Notes under the pieces: generated by a model
Databases searched by the model: none
Seen by the model: the letters and a program-made list of their open reading frames with translations, nothing else
What the model was told of the DNA's origin: nothing
Translations under genes and position numbers: made by a program
Shown: positions 1 through 8,886 of the stretch, one piece after another
How positions within the stretch are numbered: position 1 is the stretch's first letter
Layout of the letters: each line of letters opens with the position of its first letter
Source of the DNA: Patescibacteria group bacterium
GTDB lineage: Bacteria > Patescibacteriota > Patescibacteriia > JAGVFQ01
DNA: 34,273 nucleotides
Assembly (NCBI GenBank): GCA_020057505.1
Contig: JAGVFQ010000013.1
Span: 1 to 34,273, forward strand
Reading direction: 5' to 3'

Positions 1-51
1 TCCAATTGGAGGCCGAACCTCTTGAATTTCATTTTCTTTTTAAATTAGATT

Positions 52-60
52 TGCTATAAT
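52..60 (+). promoter_or_regulatory. Extended -10 promoter for mntA-hepT
   Basis: TATAAT at 55-60 is preceded by TGC, giving an extended -10 element. No good -35 is seen at the right distance, which fits an extended -10 promoter. Transcription would start near 67, about 23 nt before the first ATG. Confidence 0.5.
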
Positions 61-89
61 AAAAACACAGCGAACTTACAAAAAAATAA

Positions 90-377
90 ATGCTTAAAGC
101 TAAATACTTAAAACAAATCAAAAATAAAATCAGCCGGTTTAGCTATGGAAAAAAAATGAAAATTTTTATTTATGGCTCAAGCCTGGTTAAGGACCAATTC
201 GGCGACATTGATATCGGCATTATTGGCAGAATAAATAATAAAGATATAGACGAGTTAAAGGCCGATTTCGAGGGCTCAATTTTTCCTTACAAAGTTGATA
301 TAGTTGACTTCAACAAAGTCAGCGCTAAATTTAAAAATAATGTACTTAAAGACAAAATATTATGGCTGAAACATTAA
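90..377 (+). CDS. mntA: MNT-domain nucleotidyltransferase, antitoxin of a MntA/HepT pair
   Basis: This 95-aa protein is a minimal nucleotidyltransferase (HI0073/MntA type). G29-S30 is followed by D39-I-D41, the GS...DxD nucleotide and metal site, and a third acidic site is at D70/D73 (VDIVD). The spacing between GS and DxD is 8 residues, slightly shorter than usual. In characterised MntA/HepT pairs the enzyme transfers AMP to a tyrosine of the HEPN toxin and so neutralises it. The next gene overlaps its 3' end by 16 nt and encodes that partner, so the two are translationally coupled. The start follows an extended -10 promoter by about 30 nt, without a clear ribosome binding site. An accessory or housekeeping nucleotidyltransferase is possible, but the pairing argues for toxin-antitoxin. 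Confidence 0.85.
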   Translation: MLKAKYLKQIKNKISRFSYGKKMKIFIYGSSLVKDQFGDIDIGIIGRINNKDIDELKADFEGSIFPYKVDIVDFNKVSAKFKNNVLKDKILWLKH

Positions 378-751
378 AATTAAAACTAGAAGATTTCAAA
401 CAGGCCTTGACGACTTTAGATAAGGCCATCAAAGCCGGGAAAAATGAGATTATCAGAGATTCCGTAATTAAACGCTTTGAATACTGTTTTGAATTGGGTT
501 GGAAGACGGTTAAAATATTTCTGTTTGAAAAATTCGGATCCGATATTTTTGCGCCCAAAGACGCTTTTCGCGAACTATTGAGCAAGCAATTAATCTCTCC
601 AGAAGATACTGAAGAGCTTTTGAGCATGGTCGACGATCGGAATAAAGTTATTCATACTTACGACGAATCATTTGCGGATGAAATTTATAAAAGAATAATA
701 AATCAATATTTTGATTTAATGAAAAAAATTAGCGAGATAATTAATTTGTAA
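362..751 (+). CDS. hepT: HEPN-domain protein, HepT/HI0074-like toxin
   Basis: A 129-aa all-alpha protein of the HI0074 family (nucleotidyltransferase substrate-binding protein). The family signature FEYCFELGWKTVK is at about residues 38-50. The RNase motif R-x4-H-x-Y is visible as RNKVIHTY near residues 95-102, so both the catalytic Arg/His pair and the tyrosine that MntA AMPylates are present. In known systems the toxin is an RNA-cleaving HEPN protein silenced by its nucleotidyltransferase partner. It overlaps the preceding gene by 16 nt and ends only 10 nt before the converging tgt stop codon, with no terminator between them. All key residues are intact, so the system looks functional. Confidence 0.87.
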   Translation: MAETLKLKLEDFKQALTTLDKAIKAGKNEIIRDSVIKRFEYCFELGWKTVKIFLFEKFGSDIFAPKDAFRELLSKQLISPEDTEELLSMVDDRNKVIHTYDESFADEIYKRIINQYFDLMKKISEIINL

Positions 752-761
752 AATAATCATA

Positions 762-2010
<1,249 letters not shown>

Positions 2011-2064
2011 GGGTAAAATATTGTTAGCTTTAAGAATCCCCCTTTAACAAGGGGGCAATTAAAT

Positions 2065-2098
2065 AAAACAAAAAATCGTCCACTTAAGACGAATTTTT
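2065..2098 (-). terminator. Rho-independent terminator after the dcw cluster
   Basis: On the minus strand, CGTC/GACG flanked by A- and T-tracts forms a short stem (arms at 2092-2088 and 2080-2076) followed by TTTTTTGTTTT. It sits 40 nt after the ftsL-like stop and would end the mraZ-rsmH-ftsL transcript. A second hairpin, CCCCCTT/AAGGGGG at 2038-2055, has no T-run and is probably one of the dispersed palindromes. Confidence 0.6.
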
Positions 2099-2119
2099 AT
2101 ATAACCTAATATCTACAGT

Positions 2120-2138
2120 CTAAGAAGCTAAAAAGCTA
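2120..2138. repeat. Family D 19-bp dispersed repeat overlapping the ftsL-like stop codon
   Basis: The 19-mer CTAAGAAGCTAAAAAGCTA is found here and, in the opposite orientation, identically at 19290-19308. A shorter copy (AGCTAAAAAGCTA) is at 15010-15022. Its last three bases supply the TAG stop of the ftsL-like gene. Confidence 0.7.
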
Positions 2139-2504
2139 TTTCACCATAGCCACAACTCCGGCGGTTGCTGATAAATAATCAGTTTTGCTAACAGCCACCA
2201 TATTGAGACCGCCAATTCTCGTTTGTAATTCTCCACTGGCTTTAATCTCGGCAGATTGTAATTCCAAAGTCTGATTTTCTATTTTTAATTGGCTGATTTT
2301 TTTCTCTAATGTTTTTATTTCAAAACTTTTAGTTGATAAACTGTTTACTTGGACAATATAGACTAAACCTGAGAAAATAACAAAACCAATCGCTAGCGTT
2401 CTGAATTGCTTTGATTTCAACCAAGATAAATTAAACGATTTCCTTCTTGCATTGAATCTTGGCATGCCGATCTTTGTAATTGTCAGTGAAAAAAATCTGG
2501 ACAT
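2136..2504 (-). CDS. ftsL: FtsL/DivIC-like septum protein
   Basis: This 122-aa bitopic membrane protein has a basic cytoplasmic N-terminus (ARRKSFNLSWLKSKQ). One transmembrane helix follows (about residues 36-53, TLAIGFVIFSGLVYIVQV), then a short coiled coil (about 58-88, LEKKISQLKIENQTLELQ). This architecture and its place 14 nt after rsmH match FtsL, a component of the FtsQLB divisome complex. Sequence conservation in this family is weak, so the assignment rests on topology and synteny. The stop codon is formed by the family D repeat, so the original C-terminus may have been changed. An internal ATG (2465, MPRFNARRK) is an alternative start. Confidence 0.7.
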   Translation of the reverse strand: MSRFFSLTITKIGMPRFNARRKSFNLSWLKSKQFRTLAIGFVIFSGLVYIVQVNSLSTKSFEIKTLEKKISQLKIENQTLELQSAEIKASGELQTRIGGLNMVAVSKTDYLSATAGVVAMVK

Positions 2505-2518
2505 ATTTGTTTTGGTTT

Positions 2519-3490
2519 TTATATCTTTTCAATTACTCTTAATTTGGCGCTTCGGCTTCTTGGATTTTTTTGAATTTCCGCTAAAGTCGGAATTATCGGT
2601 TTTTTATTAATAATTTTTATAATCGGTTTGTGATTGCATCGGCAGACCGGAATTTCTACGGGGCAGATACAACCTCTCGCCTCTTGCTTGAAAAAATCTT
2701 TTACAATTCTATCTTCCAATGAATGGAATGAAATCACCGTGAGCTTTCCGCCCTTATCCAAAATTTCAATTGCCTGCGGTAATAATTGTTTTAGATTGTT
2801 AAGTTCGTCGTTAACTGCAATGCGCAAAGCTTGAAAAACTTTTGTAGCGAAATGAATTTTGGGTTTCGGCTTTCCCCGATAAACTCTCTCAATTATTTTA
2901 ACTAAATCAACTGTGGTTTTTATTTCTTCTCTTTCTCTGGTTTTAATAATTTCTTCGGCAATCTGTTTTGAATATCGCTCTTCGCCATATTCCCTAAATA
3001 TCCGTTCCAATTCCTTTTCCGGCCATTGGTTCAGAATCTCCGCCGCCGTAATCCCGTCTTCTATTCGTGTGTCTATCCGCGATTCATTCGAGTAAGATTC
3101 GTGTGCATACCTCATATTCAATGGACCTTCCAGCAAAAAGGAGAATCCTCTTTCTTGATCCTGCAATTCATAAGACGAAATTCCCAAATCGACTAAAATG
3201 CCATTAATCGGATAAAATTTATTTTCCTCAACAATCTTTTTTAAATTTTTAAAATTATCTTGAACTAATATTACTTTATCGACTAATCCTTGCTCTTCAA
3301 TTCTCTCCGCAGCTAATTTGATTATTTCGCTATCCAAATCTATTCCTAGCACTTTACCTGTCTCTAATTTTATGGCTAGAGCAATCGCGTGTCCGCCGTT
3401 TCCCAGAGTGCAATCAATAAAATTTTGATTTGGCTTGGGATCTAAATATTTTATAACTTCTTTTAAGAGAACTGGTTCGTGATATATCAT
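2519..3490 (-). CDS. rsmH: 16S rRNA (cytosine-1402-N4)-methyltransferase RsmH
   Basis: A 323-aa S-adenosylmethionine-dependent methyltransferase that modifies C1402 in the ribosomal P site. Motifs: HEPVLLKEV at the N-terminus, FIDCTLGNGGHA (AdoMet loop, about 24-35), ILVDLGISSYELQDQERGFSF (about 97-117), KVFQALRIAVNDEL (about 216-229), VISFHSLEDRIVKDFF (about 252-267) and the basic C-terminal PRSRSAKLRVIE. After GPLNMRY, where the family normally runs straight into a D-P-x-x-G-like turn, there is an extra stretch of about 15 residues. It is encoded by the ATTCG-type repeat at 3063. The gene sits between the 65-aa gene and ftsL in the mraZ-led operon. Confidence 0.97.
   Translation of the reverse strand: MIYHEPVLLKEVIKYLDPKPNQNFIDCTLGNGGHAIALAIKLETGKVLGIDLDSEIIKLAAERIEEQGLVDKVILVQDNFKNLKKIVEENKFYPINGILVDLGISSYELQDQERGFSFLLEGPLNMRYAHESYSNESRIDTRIEDGITAAEILNQWPEKELERIFREYGEERYSKQIAEEIIKTREREEIKTTVDLVKIIERVYRGKPKPKIHFATKVFQALRIAVNDELNNLKQLLPQAIEILDKGGKLTVISFHSLEDRIVKDFFKQEARGCICPVEIPVCRCNHKPIIKIINKKPIIPTLAEIQKNPRSRSAKLRVIEKI
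3063..3107 (-). repeat. Family A half-element inserted in frame in rsmH
   Basis: Pentamers ATTCG, ATCCG, ATTCG, ATTCG start at 3063, 3075, 3086 and 3097 (spacing 12, 11, 11), identical in phasing to the copy in tgt. Read on the coding strand it gives E-S-Y-S-N-E-S-R-I-D-T-R-I. This matches the Tgt insert at 7 of 13 positions, in the same reading frame of the repeat. Confidence 0.75.
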
Positions 3491-3526
3491 TGTAATTTGA
3501 TTAGAATAAGGGAAGAAGTTCCTTCC

Positions 3527-3724
3527 CTAAAAGAGATCTCCGACGGCCTGCGGTAATTGATGATCGGCTTCTTGGCCGATGAATTCCTCAGCTGAGGTTT
3601 CATCTCCAAACATTTCCAGCAATTCTTTCCGAGTGCAGATAAGGCCACCAATTATGAATGCCTCGTCTGGCTTATGTTTTTTAATTCCCCTTCCGAGATC
3701 TATTACTTTTCCTCCTGTTTTCAT
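3527..3724 (-). CDS. Hypothetical 65-aa protein in the dcw cluster
   Basis: I do not recognise this protein. The start is set at ATG 3724 because GGAGG lies 5 nt upstream, one of the few strong Shine-Dalgarno sites in the window; an upstream in-frame ATG at 3754 has none. The product begins MKTGGKVIDLGRGIKKHKP and has a basic N-terminal third and an acidic C-terminus, without a signal peptide or membrane segment. It lies between mraZ and rsmH, where no gene is usually found. A hairpin (3509-3528) overlaps its stop codon. The good ribosome binding site and co-direction favour a real gene, but function is unknown. Confidence 0.55.
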   Translation of the reverse strand: MKTGGKVIDLGRGIKKHKPDEAFIIGGLICTRKELLEMFGDETSAEEFIGQEADHQLPQAVGDLF

Positions 3725-3780
3725 TTTTTCCTCCGTGCGATTTTTGGTTTTCAAAATATATAAATCGGTTTATAGATGGA

Positions 3781-3961
3781 TTGGGGAATTAATCCCCAAA
3801 AATTTGTGGGTGAGCGGCGAACGACCGCTACGCTAATCTTCAACAAGCTGAAGATTCTTATTTTTCTTTTATTTTTATTTTATATCGCAAAGGTTAAGTG
3901 TAGACCTAACCATGTGAAAATTAAATTGTCACACTCCCCGCATTTTGCGGGATCGAAGTGT
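3781..3961. other. Cluster of four short hairpins between mraZ and the 65-aa gene
   Basis: Inverted repeats are at 3781-3799 (TTGGGGA/TCCCCAA), 3835-3856 (AATCTTCA/TGAAGATT), 3892-3911 (GGTTA/TAACC) and 3931-3961 (ACACT..CCCGC/GCGGG..AGTGT). The second is followed on the plus strand by a T-rich tract, but no plus-strand gene ends here. On the minus strand these would be structured spacer RNA between mraZ and the next gene. They look like an accumulation of dispersed palindromes, not a known regulator. Confidence 0.55.
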
Positions 3962-3965
3962 CTCC

Positions 3966-4397
3966 TTAGACCCCTAGTTCGCCCAATGCTTCTGCTATAT
4001 CCCCGCTAGTCTTCTCAGTCCCCTGTTTGTAAGCATCCCATCTTGCTTCATCCCAGATTTCCAAACGATTATAAAGACCAGCAACCACAACTTGTTTTTT
4101 TAAATTACCATATTTGCGTAAATATTCCGGCAACATAATTCTGCCCTGTTTATCAATCTCGACATCCATCGCGCCGGCCAGCATCAAACGGGAAAAGGCT
4201 CTGGTATTTGATTTTGAAATCGGCAGTTGGGCCAGCTTCTCCGCGAGTTTCTCCCATTCTTCTTTGGTGTAGAGAAACAAGCAATCGTCCAATCCTTTAG
4301 TCACTACCGCTCCGGTCGCTAATTCATTGCGAAATTTCGCCGGCACGGCCAATCTTCCTTTGGGATCAATATTGTGATGATATTCGCCGATAAACAT
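3966..4397 (-). CDS. mraZ: Transcriptional regulator MraZ
   Basis: A 143-aa AbrB-fold DNA-binding protein that controls the division and cell-wall cluster it heads. The start is placed at ATG 4397 because the family begins MFIGEYHHNIDPKGR; an upstream GTG in frame (4469) would add 24 residues of untypical sequence and lies in the operator. The two tandem half-domains are visible: IDPKGRLAVPAKFR (about 9-22) and IDKQGRIMLPEYLRKY (about 81-96). Both carry the D-x-(K/Q)-G-R-(L/I)-x-(V/L)-P signature. The promoter just upstream carries GTGGGG-type MraZ boxes, implying autoregulation. Downstream come a 65-aa gene, rsmH and ftsL. Confidence 0.95.
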   Translation of the reverse strand: MFIGEYHHNIDPKGRLAVPAKFRNELATGAVVTKGLDDCLFLYTKEEWEKLAEKLAQLPISKSNTRAFSRLMLAGAMDVEIDKQGRIMLPEYLRKYGNLKKQVVVAGLYNRLEIWDEARWDAYKQGTEKTSGDIAEALGELGV

Positions 4398-4463
4398 ATT
4401 TGAGCTTTTAAGTGTTATTTTATAGGTAATTAAGTAACTTATGCACTTTTGAACTAACTTTAT

Positions 4464-4527
4464 CCCCACTCTTATCCACTTATCACCTCTGTATTAATAT
4501 TATACACCACTTTGCCCCACTTTTCAA
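4464..4527 (-). promoter_or_regulatory. mraZ promoter with MraZ boxes
   Basis: On the minus strand TTGAAA (4527-4522) and TATAAT (4504-4499) are separated by 17 nt. Within the spacer are GTGGGG (4520-4515) and GTGGTG (4510-4505), and downstream are GTGGAT (4479-4474) and GTGGGG (4469-4464). Each pair has a 10-bp period, the arrangement known for MraZ boxes (TGGGN repeats). Bound MraZ would cover the core promoter. Confidence 0.75.
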
Positions 4528-4664
4528 TGCTCTGACGCAAATTATTTAATTTAGGCTAAGGTAAAATAAAAAAATCCAGCCTGTGGATAGCTGAATTTTG
4601 TAAAAATTAAGAAGTGGATATCTAACGCCTACGAAAACTTATGAAATGCTTTTGTTTATCCACC
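4472..4664. other. Cluster of DnaA-box-like 9-mers upstream of mraZ
   Basis: Nine-mers close to TTATCCACA occur at 4472-4480 (TTATCCACT), 4582-4590 (reverse strand, one mismatch), 4613-4621 (reverse, two mismatches) and 4656-4664 (TTATCCACC). The stretch between is AT-rich and holds no gene. The first overlaps an MraZ box, and chance matches are likely in AT-rich DNA. Confidence 0.3.
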
Positions 4665-4684
4665 TTTGCGTTGATAACTATGCC

Positions 4685-6415
4685 CTAACTATTATTTAGC
4701 TGCTCAATCTCCAAATCATTAAATATCCCCTTCTCGCTCCGCCATTCATTGGCAAAACCCCAACCATTCCACTGCCAAACAGCGGCATATTCTCCGTTGC
4801 ATTTTGTATTATCAAGAGAATAGCTGCCCTCAATAACCACTAGTTCATTTTTGCCATCATGGTTAAGATCGCTAAAATCAAATTTACAATTTGGCGCATC
4901 AAGGTTGGATGACTGCCACACGGACTTTATTTCACCATTAATCAAATCAAAAACAAAGAAATGGTTTTTTACGCTGGGATTATTTTTTTCCACCCAAAAA
5001 GGTTTTGACGGCCCATAATCACCCGCTTTCCAGACTGAGAGATTAATATCTTTCAAGCCATCGTTCGTGGAGTCGGCTAAAACGAAATTATCAATCCACC
5101 ACTCTTCTTTTGACTGCCAGACAACCTTGTTGTTTTCGAAAATTTTAAACCGGCCATTTTCGAGCTCATAATTTTCTAATATAGAATCGTTATCCAAATC
5201 CCCTGTTTCCGTCTTGGCAATATTATAATCTCCGACAACCGAATCTTCATTAATAACTTTATTTATCTTCTCTCCAAAATTTTTATTTTCCTCATTCCAT
5301 GCCAGATAAGCTTTATTGGTCAGAGGATATTTTAATCTGTTTAAAATACTATCCGCTTCAGCGTCATTGATTATTCGCGGTTGGGAATAGTCTTCAATTA
5401 AAATCGGCGAAAATTGAATTTTAGTTAATCCAGCTTTGGTAAAAAAGGCTTTCAAAATTAATCCCTGCCTCGTTTCTCTCGACCACATTTGGTCGAAGAT
5501 GAAATTGCCTAGGCTGTAAAAAATATATTTGCCTTTATATTTTTCCATTGTCTCGACTACGTGCGGATGATGGCCGATCACGATTTCCGCTCCAGCATCA
5601 ATCGCCGCTCGCGCGAAATTCTTTTGAAAACTATTCGGCAGGGCCGCATATTCAGTGCCAGCATGCATGGAAACAATTACAAAGTCGGCATTTTGTTTGG
5701 CATTTTTGACCGTCTCGGCCATTCTTGCCGGATCCATAAAAGCCAGCGTCGGCTCGCTCGCTAATTTTGGTCCGACGTCAGCGTAATTATAGGCAAGGAA
5801 AGCAAATTTAATTCCTTTTATTTCTAAATAAACCGATTCGTTTGCCGCTTGTTGATTTTCGCCAGCACCGACATATTTAATCCCCGCTTGATTAAGATAG
5901 CTGAAAGTATCCTGCAGCCCCTTTTCGCCAAAATTAAGCGTATGATTATTCGCGAGCGATAAAATATTAAATCCGGCATTTTTCAAAGCAACTTCAATGC
6001 CCGGCTCGGACCGAAAAACCATCTCGCCCGATTGGATTTCCCGGCCAGCAGTGATCGGCGTTTCGAGATTGCCCAAAACCAGATCGCCGGATTGCAAATA
6101 ATCTTTAGTCTCTAAAAATGGATAATTCGAATTATTATATTGTTTTATCTTTTTCGCCACGCCGCGTGAGAGCATCACATCGCCTACGGCAATTAAAGAA
6201 ACTTCCTCCGGCTTGGAAGGAAGTTTTTCTTTCAGAGATCTGAATTTGATGAATTCAGCCGACATTGGAATTAGCTCTTCACTCGCGCTTATCGGTGAAA
6301 GATAAGTATCGTCATTTTTATTTTGGAATAAACCAGTAAAATAATCCTGTCGGGAAATCAAAATGATTCCGGAGGATAATAATAAAACTATAGGGATTAA
6401 AAATTTTTTAGCCAT
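4685..6415 (-). CDS. CapA-family metallophosphatase-like protein with C-terminal FG-GAP-like region
   Basis: A 576-aa protein starting with a membrane anchor or signal (about residues 5-22, LIPIVLLLSSGIILI). The PGA_cap/CapA domain follows at about 50-310, with AVGDVMLSRG, LGNLETPIT, LANNHTLNFGEKG, VSMHAGTEY, IGHHPHVVE and YSLGNFIFD, the conserved set of this calcineurin-like family. About 400-576 contains three Asp-rich loops (DLDNDSILE, DSTNDGLKD, DLNHDGKNE) resembling calcium-binding FG-GAP/VCBS or dockerin-like loops. CapA proteins are linked to surface polymer synthesis, but the substrate here is unknown. It starts 3 nt after the stop of the DUF3160 gene, so the two form an operon. Confidence 0.85.
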   Translation of the reverse strand: MAKKFLIPIVLLLSSGIILISRQDYFTGLFQNKNDDTYLSPISASEELIPMSAEFIKFRSLKEKLPSKPEEVSLIAVGDVMLSRGVAKKIKQYNNSNYPFLETKDYLQSGDLVLGNLETPITAGREIQSGEMVFRSEPGIEVALKNAGFNILSLANNHTLNFGEKGLQDTFSYLNQAGIKYVGAGENQQAANESVYLEIKGIKFAFLAYNYADVGPKLASEPTLAFMDPARMAETVKNAKQNADFVIVSMHAGTEYAALPNSFQKNFARAAIDAGAEIVIGHHPHVVETMEKYKGKYIFYSLGNFIFDQMWSRETRQGLILKAFFTKAGLTKIQFSPILIEDYSQPRIINDAEADSILNRLKYPLTNKAYLAWNEENKNFGEKINKVINEDSVVGDYNIAKTETGDLDNDSILENYELENGRFKIFENNKVVWQSKEEWWIDNFVLADSTNDGLKDINLSVWKAGDYGPSKPFWVEKNNPSVKNHFFVFDLINGEIKSVWQSSNLDAPNCKFDFSDLNHDGKNELVVIEGSYSLDNTKCNGEYAAVWQWNGWGFANEWRSEKGIFNDLEIEQLNNS

Positions 6416-6418
6416 TAA

Positions 6419-8749
6419 TTATTTAACAATAAATTCATTAGTCCAAGATGGCAATTGCGGCTGATCATAATTCTGCAAAAGCTCCCGCCATTTCTCATCA
6501 GTGAGTCGATCAGAAAGCGGCCAAGGAAATTCATAATAAGAATATACTGCGCCCCGAGCAATTGTTAATTTGCCGTCGATAGGGACAATAACGAAGATAC
6601 TATTAACTCTACCTGTACCTTCTTCAAGCACTTGGCCATTAGGATCAGTTGCTACATCTGCCACCAGCGCAGATGGATTTTGATCTAAATAATTTCTTTG
6701 ATCAAGACCACTCGCTGCCATATCATTTTTGTTAACTTCCAGCCAAAAACTTTCCAGCTGTCCGCCATAAGAACGAATCAATTCATACTCTGCGTCAGTC
6801 AAGGCAGTATTATTTAATTCTTTCTCGGAGATAGTTTTAAGCGACAAAGCCAATTGTTCCAGTTTACCTAGATTCGTTTTATTAGCAGCGCTTAATAACC
6901 CGCGATCTGCCAGTCCGGCGGCTGTCATTTTGAGAAGTGAAGCTAGGCGGGCATAGACTAGAACATTGGGTTCGACATAACCGCGATCGTCTTTCTTCGC
7001 CGGCAATTCCCCGCCGCCGCCGAGCTCGGCATAGACTTGCTTGGCATAAAGAATCGTATCATGTTTCAGTTCTGTCCAACTCGCGAGATAAGTATTTAGA
7101 TCCTTGCCCGCCCAAGCTGAATTGATCATAAAACTTGGATAACCCGCTGGTTTTTCCGTGGTGAGCGACTGCAAGGAATAAAGCCAGCCCCAATATAGAT
7201 TTTGCGTCCAGATATCAACGCCTAGGCTCGCAATATATTTCTGCATTTTAGACATATTCTCCGGATAGCAAGCGAGTTCAAAATCGCCCTGACTCTTTAA
7301 AATACCTTCAGCTTTCTTCGAGCCCATGGCCGCAGGAATATCCAAACCCTTGGGCAGCATCCTGCCATCATTAAACGGCGCCTTGCTGCACGCTAATCCT
7401 TTTGGTCCGACCTCTCTCGTAATCAACCGCTGGAATATCGCTGCGTCAATGGTAAATCTCTGGCCCATAAAACGAAAACCCTTGATTTCTTTTTCTCGAT
7501 CCGGTTGAATCGAAGCCTGGAATATCGGAATGGAATTGATCTGCGGCGGATTCATGTTCGCCAAGCGCGAGACAAACATCGCAAGCTTGTTTTTATCAGT
7601 TAAAATAATTTCCGGTTTTTCTCCAGCACCCAAAAGCCAGTCAATTGCGTTCTTAAAATCGTAATAAGAAATATCGTTAGTTTTTCCCACGAAAAAATTA
7701 ATCGGTTCATAGATCTTATTCCAGGAATCAAAATTGGTTTTTTTATCCAAGCTCAAAGTCATTAGAACCGCCGATCGGACTTCATCCTCGCTTTTGAAGC
7801 GAAAAGTCAGCCGGCCATACCACATCATTGATTTGAAATACGCCTTGAGCTCTTCGCTCTTAGTATAATGGCCGCGAGGAATATACTGCGAATAATCTTC
7901 ATTCACGGCGTCGGGTGACAAAGCGCCTTGAGGAGTTTCAATTTTTACTCCGGCTTTGCTGCCGATATTCATAACTAAAGATTCTTTAATGCCTTCATGG
8001 GCTTCAATCAAAGCCAATTCTCCCTCAACTTCAGATTTAATTATTTCGGGGATCGCCACGGCCGGATCTAATAGCTTACTCGCAACAGCGAAGAAACCGA
8101 CATTTCTTTTCGCGGCATTCCCCCACTCCGTGCCTTTCAAAGAATTGTACTGACCAAGCGCTGAAGCAAGCATGGCGACATTCAACTTCTTTAATTCCGG
8201 CGCGAGTTTATCTTCTTCTAGCCGGCGCAGAGTATAATCAAACATCAAATGATAATTATGCAAAATAGAATCAGTGGTAATAAAATTCGGCGTATAATTA
8301 TAACGATCATTTTCATAAATACGGAAGAATTCGCTATCACCATAAGGCGTAATAGCAAAAAGATTTTGTGCCAAAAGCTGTTTTGTCTTAGCTGTCCAAA
8401 CCGCGCCATCCGGAAAATAATCTTTTTCGATATCTTTAATATTGGTTACATTTGAAAAATTCGCGTCCGTAGAGTAAGCCGCTACCTGAGAATTGATATT
8501 CACTGGCACTTCTTCGTATTTAGCAAATTTGGAATCAAAAGTCAGCGCTGCTGGCGGACTATATTCTTCTTCCGGCGGCACGACTACCACTTCATTGGAA
8601 TTCTTAATTGGCTGATTAGAACTGCGATTCAAATATATTGTGAGGCCGATAGCCACGGCAAATAATACAACCACGACAATAATTAAAATAATCTGCCAAT
8701 ACTTTAGTTTGTGGCTTACCGATTTTTGAGGTTTTAATTTTGTTGGCAT
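6419..8749 (-). CDS. DUF3160-domain protein, membrane-anchored
   Basis: A 776-aa protein with one N-terminal transmembrane segment (about 19-42, IILIIVVVVLFAVAIGLTIYL) and a large extracytoplasmic region. The region FAITPYGDSEFFRIYENDRY followed by PNFITTDSILHNYHLMFDYTLRRLEE (about 130-180) is the hallmark of DUF3160. This family is common in Candidate Phyla Radiation and archaeal genomes and has no assigned function. No enzymatic motif could be recognised. It is the first gene of a pair with the CapA-like protein, so a joint role in cell-surface chemistry is plausible. The start ATG is 8749; the region before it is shared with a divergent plus-strand promoter. Confidence 0.85.
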   Translation of the reverse strand: MPTKLKPQKSVSHKLKYWQIILIIVVVVLFAVAIGLTIYLNRSSNQPIKNSNEVVVVPPEEEYSPPAALTFDSKFAKYEEVPVNINSQVAAYSTDANFSNVTNIKDIEKDYFPDGAVWTAKTKQLLAQNLFAITPYGDSEFFRIYENDRYNYTPNFITTDSILHNYHLMFDYTLRRLEEDKLAPELKKLNVAMLASALGQYNSLKGTEWGNAAKRNVGFFAVASKLLDPAVAIPEIIKSEVEGELALIEAHEGIKESLVMNIGSKAGVKIETPQGALSPDAVNEDYSQYIPRGHYTKSEELKAYFKSMMWYGRLTFRFKSEDEVRSAVLMTLSLDKKTNFDSWNKIYEPINFFVGKTNDISYYDFKNAIDWLLGAGEKPEIILTDKNKLAMFVSRLANMNPPQINSIPIFQASIQPDREKEIKGFRFMGQRFTIDAAIFQRLITREVGPKGLACSKAPFNDGRMLPKGLDIPAAMGSKKAEGILKSQGDFELACYPENMSKMQKYIASLGVDIWTQNLYWGWLYSLQSLTTEKPAGYPSFMINSAWAGKDLNTYLASWTELKHDTILYAKQVYAELGGGGELPAKKDDRGYVEPNVLVYARLASLLKMTAAGLADRGLLSAANKTNLGKLEQLALSLKTISEKELNNTALTDAEYELIRSYGGQLESFWLEVNKNDMAASGLDQRNYLDQNPSALVADVATDPNGQVLEEGTGRVNSIFVIVPIDGKLTIARGAVYSYYEFPWPLSDRLTDEKWRELLQNYDQPQLPSWTNEFIVK

Positions 8750-8809
8750 AAATTTTTATAAATTAACTATTATTAATGGCTAAGATTAGATAAAAAACAA
8801 ATAATTAAC

Positions 8810-8838
8810 TTGACATTTTTTAAAATATCTGCTATCTT
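8810..8838 (+). promoter_or_regulatory. Promoter of the 76-aa membrane protein gene
   Basis: TTGACA (8810-8815) and TATCTT (8833-8838) are 17 nt apart, with TGC before the -10. Transcription would start near 8845, about 40 nt before the ATG. Confidence 0.75.
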
Positions 8839-8886
8839 TATAACAAAATTTAGTTCTTTGTAAACCTAAACAAGAAAGGGAAAAAC

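Noticed and set aside
3579-3836. An 85-codon plus-strand open frame opposite the 65-aa gene
   Set aside because: It has no promoter or ribosome binding site and opposes the operon; the minus-strand frame has a strong ribosome binding site.
3835-3870. Plus-strand terminator (AATCTTCA/TGAAGATT followed by a T-rich tract)
   Set aside because: No plus-strand gene ends here; it is listed with the hairpin cluster.
4398-4469. N-terminal extension of mraZ from the GTG at 4469
   Set aside because: MraZ proteins begin MFIGEY-like, and the extension would overlap MraZ boxes and the leader.
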